NCBI RefSeq assembly: GCF_036245475.1
Contig: NZ_BTPM01000001.1
Span: forward strand, 1,426,001-1,490,000
Length of the DNA stretch: 64,000 nucleotides
Origin: Vibrio sp. 10N
GTDB lineage: Bacteria > Pseudomonadota > Gammaproteobacteria > Enterobacterales > Vibrionaceae
Direction of reading: 5' to 3'
The notes below the pieces were generated by a model, which was not told the origin of the DNA, did not search any database, and saw only the letters and a program-made list of their open reading frames with translations. The translations under genes and the position numbers were made by a program. The first letter of the stretch is position 1. Each line of letters starts with the position of its first letter. Shown piece after piece: positions 1 to 7,738 of the stretch.

Positions 1-2
1 AG

Positions 3-374
3 GTATTGCTTGTTGATGACAATGCCATTAATCGCATTGTGGCGGCTAAATTTTGTCAGTCTTTAAATATTGAAGTGGATAGCTGCGCTAATGGTGCTGA
101 GTGTTTAGAAATGTTTGATCCCAGTAAATACAATCTCATTATATTGGACAATCATATGCCAGTGATGAATGGTCCTAGTGCGGCATCAGAGATACGAGCG
201 AAATATGGCGATAGTGTTCTAATTTTTGGTTGGACAGCGGACGTCATCAGCGAAAACCGACAAGAGTTTTTAGACAGTGGGGTCAACACCGTTATCGCCA
301 AACCCTTAATTAAAAAGGACTTTGAGCATGCGTTGTTAACCTACTTAAAGGATATACAAAGTCGTTCCACTTAG
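3..374 (+). CDS. Hybrid sensor kinase, C-terminal receiver domain (partial)
   Basis: This is the 3' end of a gene that begins before the window; the reading frame is open from the first bases. What remains is a CheY-like receiver domain: an acidic pocket (LLVDDN) at the N-terminus, the phospho-acceptor Asp in LIILDNHMP, a Thr-type switch position in FGWTAD, and the conserved Lys in VIAKPL. It ends about 10 residues after the last receiver helix with no DNA-binding domain. It is therefore most likely the terminal receiver of a hybrid histidine kinase rather than a transcriptional regulator. The kinase part is not visible, so the signal is unknown. Confidence 0.8.
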   Translation, partial: VLLVDDNAINRIVAAKFCQSLNIEVDSCANGAECLEMFDPSKYNLIILDNHMPVMNGPSAASEIRAKYGDSVLIFGWTADVISENRQEFLDSGVNTVIAKPLIKKDFEHALLTYLKDIQSRST

Positions 375-517
375 AAGGGTATAGTCCACTGGCTAAAATT
401 TAAATGCTTGCACATAGGTCATGTCCCTATAAGTACTTTTTCTGCCTTCACCGAGTCACTTTCCGCAGCTCTAGTGATATAGTGCGAGCTCAGAACACGA
501 CTAAGGGATAATAAAAA

Positions 518-856
518 ATGGAACAATTTCTAGCACGACTGGCGTCTAACCCAAACGAAATGATGTTTGAACAAACGATGCAAGTCATTGATGAGCACTT
601 CGACTTTACGCCAGTAAGCTTTGTAAACGGTGACACGGAGAATCAAGCCGGTCAAAACAACGGCTCATGCAAAATCTTCGCTTTCGCTCAAATCAAAGAG
701 CTGGATGAACCATCAACGTTGGCGTGCTTTGGCCAATACTATCGTGAAGATGTGCTGAAAAACCCTGAAGGGACCGATCATGCCAATATTCGTAACTTTA
801 TTAAGTACGGTTGGCAGGGCGTAAAATTTGATGGTGTGGCGTTATCTGCTAAGTAA
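518..856 (+). CDS. HopJ-family protein
   Basis: A 112-residue soluble protein with no signal peptide or membrane segment. Its overall pattern (an N-terminal helix, then FDFTPVSFVNGD, GSCKIFAFAQ, CFGQYYREDV and NIRNFIKYGW) matches the family named after the Pseudomonas syringae type III effector HopJ. That family is widespread in non-pathogenic marine gammaproteobacteria, where its function is unknown, so an effector role should not be assumed. It stands alone, with a GGATAA-type ribosome site before the ATG. No secretion system genes are visible nearby. Confidence 0.8.
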   Translation: MEQFLARLASNPNEMMFEQTMQVIDEHFDFTPVSFVNGDTENQAGQNNGSCKIFAFAQIKELDEPSTLACFGQYYREDVLKNPEGTDHANIRNFIKYGWQGVKFDGVALSAK

Positions 857-1187
857 GGTTTCTAGCGCTGCGGTATATGGAAGACTACAGTCATCCTCAC
901 GAAAGTGAGGAGCTCCTACCGCGTGTAGGTAACTGAAAATATTCGACTAAGTCACGTAAATCAGCTTTGCGGCGCGCTGAATGAGATTCCCTTTTTCAAG
1001 GGAATGACGATAATCTTGAATATGGCTTAAAGTGCGAAATGGGACAAATATGCGTTATTGCCTCACAGAACTACCCTAAATAACCCACTTGAGTAGTTCT
1101 CCTTTTTAAGGAGATGAGACCAACTTGTTGCCAACTTTTTAATCGCAAGCAGGGAAAGTACATCACGACTTTCCCTGCTAACTAACA
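857..1187. other. Intergenic region with repeated hairpins
   Basis: About 330 bases without a gene. The region holds three short perfect hairpins: 895-910 (CCTCAC/GTGAGG, GAAA loop), 986-1005 (ATTCCCTT/AAGGGAAT) and 1098-1114 (TCTCCTT/AAGGAGA). The second and third have the same layout and similar flanks, as in dispersed intergenic palindromic units of Vibrio. A fourth hairpin at 1149-1178 lies just past the stop of the ABC permease gene. Confidence 0.55.
1149..1178 (-). terminator. Hairpin after peptide ABC operon
   Basis: An 11-bp perfect stem (GCAGGGAAAGT/ACTTTCCCTGC) with an 8-nt loop begins 10 bases after the last gene of the minus-strand ABC operon. The tract that follows on the minus strand is only loosely T/A-rich, so it may act as a terminator or as a 3'-end stabilising hairpin. 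Confidence 0.5.
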
Positions 1188-2096
1188 CTAAGCTTTTGGA
1201 TCAATTGCCTCCTGCAAACCATCGCCCAAAAAGTTAATCGTAATCACGGTGATGAGCACCATCACACCAGGGTATACCGCCGCCATTGGGTAATGCCACA
1301 TGGCTTCGCGAGCGTTTTGTAGCATGTTGCCCCATGATGGTGTGGGTGGATTGATGCCAAAGCCAAGAAAACTCAGTGCACTCTCGGTTAGGATTGCGCC
1401 GCCAATGCCAAGTGTGGTGGCCGTGATAACGGGAGCAATGACATTGGGTAAAATGTGTTGCCTCATCACAAACCAATGGCTGGCGCCATAGCCGATAGCG
1501 GCTTGCACGTATTCTCGGTGTTTGACGGAGAGTGTGTTTGAGCGCACCAGACGTGCGGCAAATGGCCAGCCTAATAGTGAAATCACCACCACTAAGCGGT
1601 AGACACTAAAGCTATCACTGCGGACTAACTCTTCAGAAAAGCCAAGCTTGGTCATATCGATACTTTGGATCAAAATCAGCAACATGATCCCAGGCAGGCT
1701 AATGATAAAGTCAGCACTGCGCATGATGACAGCATCGACGCGGCCGCCATGGTAGCCAGCAATAACGCCAAGTACTGTACCAATTACTGACGTCGCGATG
1801 GCGGCGACAAAAGCGAACGTGAGCGATACCTGACCACCCAGAAGTAGGCGAACCAAAATATCACGGCCAAGCTCATCAGTGCCAAGCTTATGCGTGTCGC
1901 TCGGGGCTTCGAAACGGCTAAAGAGATTGTCTTCGAACGGATCCACACCCAGCCATTGACCAATACTCGTCGCGTTAAAGCACAGTAGCGTCATTACAGT
2001 AAGGATCAGTAAAGAAGCCATGGCCAACTTATGGCGAGACAAGCGATGAACGATTTGCAGCCAAGGGTTTTGGCTTCTTGCTGCGAGTGCGGTCAT
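1188..2096 (-). CDS. Peptide-type ABC transporter permease (DppC/OppC-like)
   Basis: A 302-residue inner-membrane permease of the binding-protein-dependent DppC/OppC family. Visible features are the N-terminal transmembrane segment, the family stretch HKLGTDELGRDIL near residues 70-80, and the EAA loop around YGASHWFVMRQHILPNV that docks with the ATPases. The conserved C-terminal region contains ESALSFLGFG and PTPSWGNML. It is the last gene of a five-gene minus-strand operon and its start overlaps the preceding permease stop. The substrate class (di/oligopeptides or other family-5 ligands such as nickel chelates or glycans) cannot be fixed from the permease. Confidence 0.88.
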   Translation of the reverse strand: MTALAARSQNPWLQIVHRLSRHKLAMASLLILTVMTLLCFNATSIGQWLGVDPFEDNLFSRFEAPSDTHKLGTDELGRDILVRLLLGGQVSLTFAFVAAIATSVIGTVLGVIAGYHGGRVDAVIMRSADFIISLPGIMLLILIQSIDMTKLGFSEELVRSDSFSVYRLVVVISLLGWPFAARLVRSNTLSVKHREYVQAAIGYGASHWFVMRQHILPNVIAPVITATTLGIGGAILTESALSFLGFGINPPTPSWGNMLQNAREAMWHYPMAAVYPGVMVLITVITINFLGDGLQEAIDPKA

Positions 2097-3085
2097 GATG
2101 GGCTTCCTTTGGTCAAATCAATGCGGGGATCCACTTTGGAGTAGAGAATGTCGGCGACGAAGTTCATCACCAAAATGGCGGTAGTGGCGACCATAAAACA
2201 GAGCATAGCCACGTTGTAGTCGCTGCCGTTAATCGCATCGACAGTGAGCTTTCCTATGCCGGGCCAGCTAAAGATGGTTTCGGTCAGTACAGCGCCGCTC
2301 ATCAGAGCTGCAATATCCATTGCGAGCACGGTGATCATTGGCAACATGCCGTTTTTGATGCAGTGCTTAAAGAGTACTCGTGTTGACGATGCACCTTTTG
2401 CTTTTGCTGTTCGCACAAAATCTTGGCGAAACACTTCAAGCATACTTGAGCGCATAAAACGCGAAATAGAGGCAATGCTGAGTAAGGTCAGACTGAGGAT
2501 AGGTAGGATCATATAGCGCAGCCTATCAAAACCTTCAGCGCCATCGGCTTCTCCAGTGCCTCCTGCCGGGAAGATGGGGTACACCACAGAGAACAGCATG
2601 ATAAGCATTAGCGCAAGCCAAGCCGCAGGTGTGGACAGAAACAGATAGGTGATGCCACTAATTAGATAATCGGTGAAGCGGTTTTGCTTGACTGCACACA
2701 GCACACCAACGGGTAGGGCAATTAGTATAGAAAGAAGCGTGCCGCACCCAACCAAAATGAGGGTGTTTTTCATCGCTTCCCAAAGCACGGAGATAGCGGG
2801 CTGAGAGAACATGCGCGAATAACCAAGCTCGCCTTGCAGCGCATCGCCAAGCCAATGGAAGTAGCGAACATAGACCGGTTTGTCGAGCCCTTGTTCTGCT
2901 TTGAGTCTTGCGACGTCTTCAGCGGTAATATGGGGATTATTTTGTACCATGAGGTCGATGGGATCGCCTGGCATTAACCCCATCAAGTTGTACGCAGCAA
3001 ATGAGGCCAGCAGCAGAACCAGCAGCATTTGCAGCAATCGAGAGAATATAAATCGTTTCATAAATGTGTGTATCCATACGGGCAT
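2093..3085 (-). CDS. Peptide-type ABC transporter permease (DppB/OppB-like)
   Basis: A 330-residue inner-membrane permease that pairs with the downstream DppC-like gene. It has the typical N-terminal membrane anchor followed by GLMPGDPI, the long periplasmic loop, and the EAA motif region AKAKGASSTRVLFKHCIKN. It ends with a segment resembling ETIFSWPGIGKL, which is characteristic of DppB/OppB. The ATG at 3085 is preceded by AAGG at suitable spacing and is preferred. A second ATG at 3061 would remove eight residues. The stop overlaps the next start by four bases. Confidence 0.88.
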   Translation of the reverse strand: MPVWIHTFMKRFIFSRLLQMLLVLLLASFAAYNLMGLMPGDPIDLMVQNNPHITAEDVARLKAEQGLDKPVYVRYFHWLGDALQGELGYSRMFSQPAISVLWEAMKNTLILVGCGTLLSILIALPVGVLCAVKQNRFTDYLISGITYLFLSTPAAWLALMLIMLFSVVYPIFPAGGTGEADGAEGFDRLRYMILPILSLTLLSIASISRFMRSSMLEVFRQDFVRTAKAKGASSTRVLFKHCIKNGMLPMITVLAMDIAALMSGAVLTETIFSWPGIGKLTVDAINGSDYNVAMLCFMVATTAILVMNFVADILYSKVDPRIDLTKGSPS

Positions 3086-3092
3086 GAAGCCT

Positions 3093-3947
3093 TTACATTT
3101 CAGGGCTTAGGTTCTGTTGAACGGTCACAGTTGGCTGTGAGCGATTACGCCGACGAGTGTTTCCAATATCGGGCACGGCGCTAAGTAGCTCACGGCTGTA
3201 GGCGTGCTTAGGATTGGCAAAAAAGTCCGCTTTAGAGGCCTGTTCAACAATGGTGCCACTTTTCATAACCACTACTTCGTGAGCGAGATGGTAGACCACC
3301 GCCATATCGTGACTGATAAATAAGAACGCAATGCCATGCTCTTGTTGCAGATCTTTAAATAGATTGAGGATTTGCGACTGCACGGACACATCGAGTGCGG
3401 AGAGTGGTTCGTCGGCGATGATAAGTTCAGGCCTTAGCATTAATGCTCTGGCAATAGCAATCCGCTGCCTTTGTCCGCCAGAGAACTCATGAGGATAGCG
3501 GGTAAGAACGTCTTCTCGCATGCCCACCCAACCTAAGACTTCGATAGCGCGAGCACGCTGTGATTGCTTGTTCCCTATGCCGTTGACTTTCATCGGTTCA
3601 ATTAGTGAAGAGAGAATCGGCATACGCGGGTTTAACGCAGAGTAGGGGTCTTGGAACACAAGGCCAATGCGTTGTCGTAATCGACGCTGCATATGACTAG
3701 GCAATCTAGACACCTCTTGTCCTGAGAGAAAGATATCGCCGGAGTCGGGACGCTCTAACATGCTGAGCATGCGGCCTAACGTCGATTTTCCTGATCCCGA
3801 TTCACCGACAATCGCGGTGGTTTTTCCTGATTCAACCTTGAGGGAGACATTGTTGGTGACATGAAGGGTTTTCGGTTTTCTTCCAAACATCGAGCCTGCT
3901 TCAAGGAGGTAGTGCTTGTGCAGGTTACTGGCTTCGAGCAAAGTCAT
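3093..3947 (-). CDS. Peptide-type ABC transporter ATP-binding protein (OppF/DppF-like)
   Basis: A 284-residue cytoplasmic ATPase. It shows Walker A (GESGSGKST), the Q-loop in LVFQDPYSALNPRM, the ABC signature SGGQRQR, Walker B (ELIIADEPLSALD) and the switch His in FISHDM. The C-terminal extension (AYSRELLSAVPDIG) is typical of the OppF branch. Its start codon overlaps the stop of the OppD-like gene by one base (TAATG), indicating translational coupling. It probably forms a heterodimer with the OppD-like protein to power the two permeases. Confidence 0.9.
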   Translation of the reverse strand: MTLLEASNLHKHYLLEAGSMFGRKPKTLHVTNNVSLKVESGKTTAIVGESGSGKSTLGRMLSMLERPDSGDIFLSGQEVSRLPSHMQRRLRQRIGLVFQDPYSALNPRMPILSSLIEPMKVNGIGNKQSQRARAIEVLGWVGMREDVLTRYPHEFSGGQRQRIAIARALMLRPELIIADEPLSALDVSVQSQILNLFKDLQQEHGIAFLFISHDMAVVYHLAHEVVVMKSGTIVEQASKADFFANPKHAYSRELLSAVPDIGNTRRRNRSQPTVTVQQNLSPEM

Positions 3948-4936
3948 TAGGCCGCGCCTCCTTGTTGACGAAATATGGGCTGCTGTAGCGTTGAGCTGGA
4001 TTGAGCCGCTTGCGTGTCTTGCCTTTGTTGATTGCGCTTCTCCGCTTTATGTAAGTAGCTATCGTAGAGCTCCGGGCAGCGGTCGCGAAAGCTGTAGTCT
4101 TCGCTTCGTTGATCCAGTGGTGGTACGCTGCCGGGAATTGCAGGCAGCCTGTCCACATCGACACCGACTCGTGGGATTGTATCGAGTAGTGCTTGCGTGT
4201 AGGGGTGCTGAGGGTTATCGAAAATCTCATTTACATCCGCAATCTCAACCACGCGTCCAGCGTACATCACCATAACGCGATCCGAGATTTGCGACACCAC
4301 ACCAAGAGAGTGACTGATAAATTGGATTGCCGTTCCTGTGGTTTCTCGCAGCTCTTCCAGTAAATCGAGCACTTGTGCTTGAACCGTCACATCAAGTGCT
4401 GTTGTTGGTTCATCGGCAATCAGTACTTTCGGCTTACAAGCGAGTGCCATAGCGATCATCACTCGCTGTCTCATTCCCCCGGATAGCTCATGTGGATAGG
4501 CATTAGCACGCTTTTCAGGGTACGGAATGTGAACTTGTTTGAGCATTTCGATGGCACGATCACGCGCTTCTTTGGGTGAGCTGTTTTCGTGAATAATGAA
4601 CATTTCGGCGATCTGATCCCCGACTTTCATTACTGGGTTTAAGGCGGTCATTGGCTCTTGGAAGATCATGCCAATGCCTTCGCCACGGATACGCTGATAC
4701 TGCTTTTCACCCAGGCCGACAAGATTTCTTCCGCCAAAGCGAATATCACCGGATAGGGTGAGCGATTTATCGAGTAGCCCCATAATGGCAAGAGAGGTGA
4801 GTGACTTTCCGCAGCCAGACTCACCGACGACGCCAAGGATCTCTCCTGGCTTGATTTGATAGCTGACATCCTTAACAGCAAAGTGCGGCCCAAGGGCCAC
4901 ACTCATATTGCGGACGTCTAAGATAACTTCATTCAT
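3947..4936 (-). CDS. Peptide-type ABC transporter ATP-binding protein (OppD/DppD-like)
   Basis: A cytoplasmic ATPase of about 330 residues with Walker A (GESGCGKS), the Q-loop in [14 protein letters not shown], signature SGGMRQR, Walker B ([12 protein letters not shown]) and the switch-His segment FISHSLGVV. The C-terminal oligopeptide-transporter extension carries one Cys (RCPELY), whereas many relatives have more Cys here. I chose the ATG at 4936. An in-frame GTG at 4963 would add nine residues but lies inside a small hairpin (4962-4974) and has no good ribosome site. It is second in the operon, after the binding protein. Confidence 0.87.
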   Translation of the reverse strand: MNEVILDVRNMSVALGPHFAVKDVSYQIKPGEILGVVGESGCGKSLTSLAIMGLLDKSLTLSGDIRFGGRNLVGLGEKQYQRIRGEGIGMIFQEPMTALNPVMKVGDQIAEMFIIHENSSPKEARDRAIEMLKQVHIPYPEKRANAYPHELSGGMRQRVMIAMALACKPKVLIADEPTTALDVTVQAQVLDLLEELRETTGTAIQFISHSLGVVSQISDRVMVMYAGRVVEIADVNEIFDNPQHPYTQALLDTIPRVGVDVDRLPAIPGSVPPLDQRSEDYSFRDRCPELYDSYLHKAEKRNQQRQDTQAAQSSSTLQQPIFRQQGGAA

Positions 4937-4961
4937 AGACACTTCATTCTTAAAAATGGAC

Positions 4962-4974
4962 ACCGCTTAGCGGT
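4962..4974 (-). promoter_or_regulatory. Small hairpin between binding protein and ATPase genes
   Basis: A 5-bp GC-rich stem (ACCGC/GCGGT) with a 3-nt loop lies between the binding-protein gene and the rest of the operon. It is followed on the minus strand by GTCCATTTTTAAG. It may reduce read-through or protect the upstream message end, so that more binding protein than transporter is made. The short stem makes this tentative. Confidence 0.35.
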
Positions 4975-5012
4975 TTCGATGCTTATTCATTTCGAACTTT
5001 AGAATTCGAAAT

Positions 5013-6689
5013 CTAGTTTGCTCGACTCCAGTTTTCAGACCAGTAGCTTGAGTAATGTTGGTGTCCGGTTGGCTCAACATTAACCAGCCATTTTGGAAGA
5101 ATGTAGCTGTCTGAACGATAGTAGAGAGGCAATGCTGGCAGCTCTGTCGCATATAAGTTCTGGAATTGCTTCCACAGCTCAGTGCGCTTCTCTTTGTTAA
5201 GTTCACCATCGATGGCTTCTAGGATGCGATCCATTTCAGGATTGCTGTAGCCAGCGTAGTTTTGTCCTGCCCATTGATTGTCTTTAGTTGGGATGTAATC
5301 AGAGTGCAGAATCGTTAACGGCGGGTTTTCTGGTGACGAGCTCCACGCAAACATAGCTAGACCTTTGTGTTTGCGCTCAGTCAAGGTAGTACCAAAGTAC
5401 ACACGTGCAGTTTGGTTGTTAATGTTTGCTTTGATACCGATTTTCTTCCACTGACCTTGAGCGAATTGCTGTACCAACTCACGTGTTTTGTTGCCCGCAG
5501 TCGTCATAAACTCAATTTCCAGCGGCTCGCCATCTTTCATTTGCACGCCATTGACTAGCTCATAGCCTGCTTCTTTCAGTAGTTGATTCGCTTTTTCTGG
5601 ATTGTAGTCGTAGGTCGGTGTTTCAGAGGTATAGATGCTATCGAGTGGACTTGTATCTGAGTTAGCAACTTGCTGTTTTCCATCGAATAGTTTGTCGGTA
5701 ATTAGCTTGCGATCTAGCCCAAATAATAACGCTTGGCGAACTTTCACTTCCGACAAGTGAGGATTGTTGAGCTGAACGTCCAAATGCTCGTAGAGTGATG
5801 CAGGACGAATATCCACGTTAAACCTGTCGCCAAATTTTTTCTCGAACTGTAGCGCTTGGTCGAGAGTCAGACCTAATTCGCCCGGGATGTAGTCGACGTC
5901 ACCGGAAAGCAGATTTGCTTGCAAGGCTTGAGTGTCAGAGACAGTTTTTAGTGTCACTGTTGCAAAGTGTGGTTGTTTGCCCTTCCAATGCTCGTTGCGG
6001 GTCATTTTAACGAACTGACCTTGTTTAAGCTGCTCGATGATATAAGGGCCGCTGTATAGGCCAGCCAAGGTTGGCTCTGTTACGAACTTGGTATTAAGGT
6101 GGTACTTGCTTGGATCGTTTTCAAATATCGACTCTTCGATATGGGAAGGAAGAACGTGTGGAATGTAGTCTGCGTTATATTTAAAAGAGATACGGTCGAC
6201 ATAGACATCTACTGAATGCTCATCGACAACATCAAGCTTCTCAATCTGCTGCATGGTCGTTAACTCAGGGTTGCCTTGCACGTCAGGAGAGGTGACTACT
6301 TTGTGCCAAAACACCATGTCTTTTGTGGTGATCGGGGTGCCGTCGCCCCAATAGAGATCAGATTTGAGTGTTACACGCATCTTAACGCCTTGTTTGCTCT
6401 CACCTTCTTTGGCATGCGGCCTGTCTACGATTTGCGCTAAACCATTTTCAAAGCTAGGGACTTCTTCACAATAAAAGCAAACGAGCTCCCAGTTTTGGTC
6501 GTATCCAATGGTTTCGCGATTAACAAAACCTTTGGTGTAGGCTTTTGCCACCATGCTGTCGATGTCAGGGTGTAGTGTGGCAGGGTATTGTGTAATACCT
6601 ATGGTGAGCTTGTCGTTGGCTGCGAAAGCTGACGTTGAAAGCAATGCAGAAGCACAGGCGAGTGCAAAAGCAGTTTTTTTAAATGGCAT
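5013..6689 (-). CDS. Periplasmic family-5 solute-binding protein of ABC transporter
   Basis: A 558-residue secreted binding protein. The Sec signal peptide is clear (charged start, hydrophobic core, cleavage after AFA at about residue 23). The mature part has the family-5 pattern: LTIGITQYPATLHP at the start, LYWGDGTPITTKDMVFWHK, NEHWKGKQPHF, VRQALLFGLDRKLI, and a C-terminal stretch of lobe-I residues. It is the first gene of a five-gene operon with two ATPases and two permeases. The unusual CFYCEEVP pair of cysteines near residue 70 could form a disulfide. The ligand is not identifiable; an oligopeptide is the default guess. Confidence 0.88.
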   Translation of the reverse strand: MPFKKTAFALACASALLSTSAFAANDKLTIGITQYPATLHPDIDSMVAKAYTKGFVNRETIGYDQNWELVCFYCEEVPSFENGLAQIVDRPHAKEGESKQGVKMRVTLKSDLYWGDGTPITTKDMVFWHKVVTSPDVQGNPELTTMQQIEKLDVVDEHSVDVYVDRISFKYNADYIPHVLPSHIEESIFENDPSKYHLNTKFVTEPTLAGLYSGPYIIEQLKQGQFVKMTRNEHWKGKQPHFATVTLKTVSDTQALQANLLSGDVDYIPGELGLTLDQALQFEKKFGDRFNVDIRPASLYEHLDVQLNNPHLSEVKVRQALLFGLDRKLITDKLFDGKQQVANSDTSPLDSIYTSETPTYDYNPEKANQLLKEAGYELVNGVQMKDGEPLEIEFMTTAGNKTRELVQQFAQGQWKKIGIKANINNQTARVYFGTTLTERKHKGLAMFAWSSSPENPPLTILHSDYIPTKDNQWAGQNYAGYSNPEMDRILEAIDGELNKEKRTELWKQFQNLYATELPALPLYYRSDSYILPKWLVNVEPTGHQHYSSYWSENWSRAN

Positions 6690-7060
6690 CTGATTTCCTT
6701 ATCGTTTTTATTGACTTCAAGTCTGGCGCTTGAAGTTGGTTACATCCATGTCACTCAATGTTCACATTTACCCGCATGAATACGGTAATGTGTGTGAGTG
6801 CATATTCCATCCACCATAGTGGGATGTCCATTGCCAAGCAACTCAATGAGTTAGTTGTTGGGTCGAATTGTATTTCATGTCACATTTCCTATCTATTTAG
6901 TGAACTAAAATCAAAAAGTGCGTGTTTACTGGCTCTTATCTAGATGTGTTGATTACATTTTATTAACTGATTTGTCACTTATGATGACTGGTATGAAGTA
7001 AGGCAGAATGCGTATCAGCATTGAGTTACCCGCTTAAATAACAAACCCTAAGGAGGCTCT
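6690..7060. promoter_or_regulatory. Divergent promoter region (ABC importer / Att module)
   Basis: About 370 bases between two divergently transcribed operons. It is AT-rich and contains a TTTAGT-GA-ACTAAA inverted repeat at 6896-6909 that could be an operator. The plus-strand gene has a strong ribosome site (AAGGAGG) just before its ATG at 7061. No convincing ORF or RNA gene is seen, and promoter boxes could not be assigned with confidence. Confidence 0.4.
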
Positions 7061-7738
7061 ATGCCCGACAGTGAGTTGGTTTCATTGCGCAGTGTCAGCA
7101 AGCAATTTGTTGATGGTAATGAAGTACACACAGTACTTCGCGACTGCGAACTGGTGATGGCTGCTGGCTCGAGCATTGCGTTAATGGGAGCGAGCGGGAG
7201 TGGTAAAAGTACGTTGATGAACATCATTGCGGGCTTTGAGCCTTTAAATTCAGGAAAGCTTGTCCTTGATGGCCAAGAGACGAGTCAATGGCGAGATAGT
7301 GACTGGAGTGAGTTTCGCATCCACAAGTTAGGTGTTGTGTTCCAGCAGTTCAACCTATTAACGCCACTCAATGTGCGTCAAAACATTGCGTTTCCGCTGT
7401 CTCTTGCTAAAAAGCAATGGAATGGCTGGTGTGATTACTTAGTAGAGACATTAGGTCTCAGTGGTCTACTTGATAGGCATGTCGCGGCGTTATCCGGTGG
7501 GCAGCAGCAAAGAGTTGCCATCGCGAGAGCGCTTGCTAGCGAGCCTAAGTTGCTTTTAGCAGATGAGCCAACGGGTAATTTGGATGAGCAATCGGGCAGA
7601 GAGGTGATGCAGCTTTTGGCCGACATTACTCAGCAAGGTAATACGGCGGTGCTTTTGGTCACGCACAGTGAGGAGTGCGCAGCTTTTATGCAGTCGAGAT
7701 TACGTTTAGTGAACGGACAGCTCTATGACGCGAGTTAA
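7061..7738 (+). CDS. AttE/LolD-like ABC transporter ATP-binding protein (module 1)
   Basis: A 225-residue ATPase of the MacB/LolD type, which energises permeases that do not import but move lipids, lipoproteins or peptides at the inner membrane. Walker A (GASGSGKST) is at residues 43-51, the Q-loop at VFQQFNLLTPLN, the signature LSGGQQQR near 145, Walker B LLLADEPTGNLD, and switch His in VTHSEE. It overlaps the following permease gene by 14 bases. The same three-gene arrangement recurs at 53.7-57.9 kb. SEED-type annotation calls such modules AttEFGH after Agrobacterium; their substrate is unknown. Confidence 0.88.
   Translation: MPDSELVSLRSVSKQFVDGNEVHTVLRDCELVMAAGSSIALMGASGSGKSTLMNIIAGFEPLNSGKLVLDGQETSQWRDSDWSEFRIHKLGVVFQQFNLLTPLNVRQNIAFPLSLAKKQWNGWCDYLVETLGLSGLLDRHVAALSGGQQQRVAIARALASEPKLLLADEPTGNLDEQSGREVMQLLADITQQGNTAVLLVTHSEECAAFMQSRLRLVNGQLYDAS

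Noticed and set aside
518..856. Type III effector role for the HopJ-family protein
   Set aside because: No secretion genes or chaperone nearby, and the family is common in organisms without effectors.
890..1115. Repeated hairpins as a CRISPR array
   Set aside because: Units differ in sequence, spacing is irregular and there are no cas genes.
3916..4275. 119-codon plus-strand frame over the OppD-like gene
   Set aside because: Composition and position mark it as a shadow of the ATPase gene on the other strand.
4937..4963. GTG start extending the OppD-like protein
   Set aside because: It lies in a hairpin without a ribosome site and adds residues not typical of the family.
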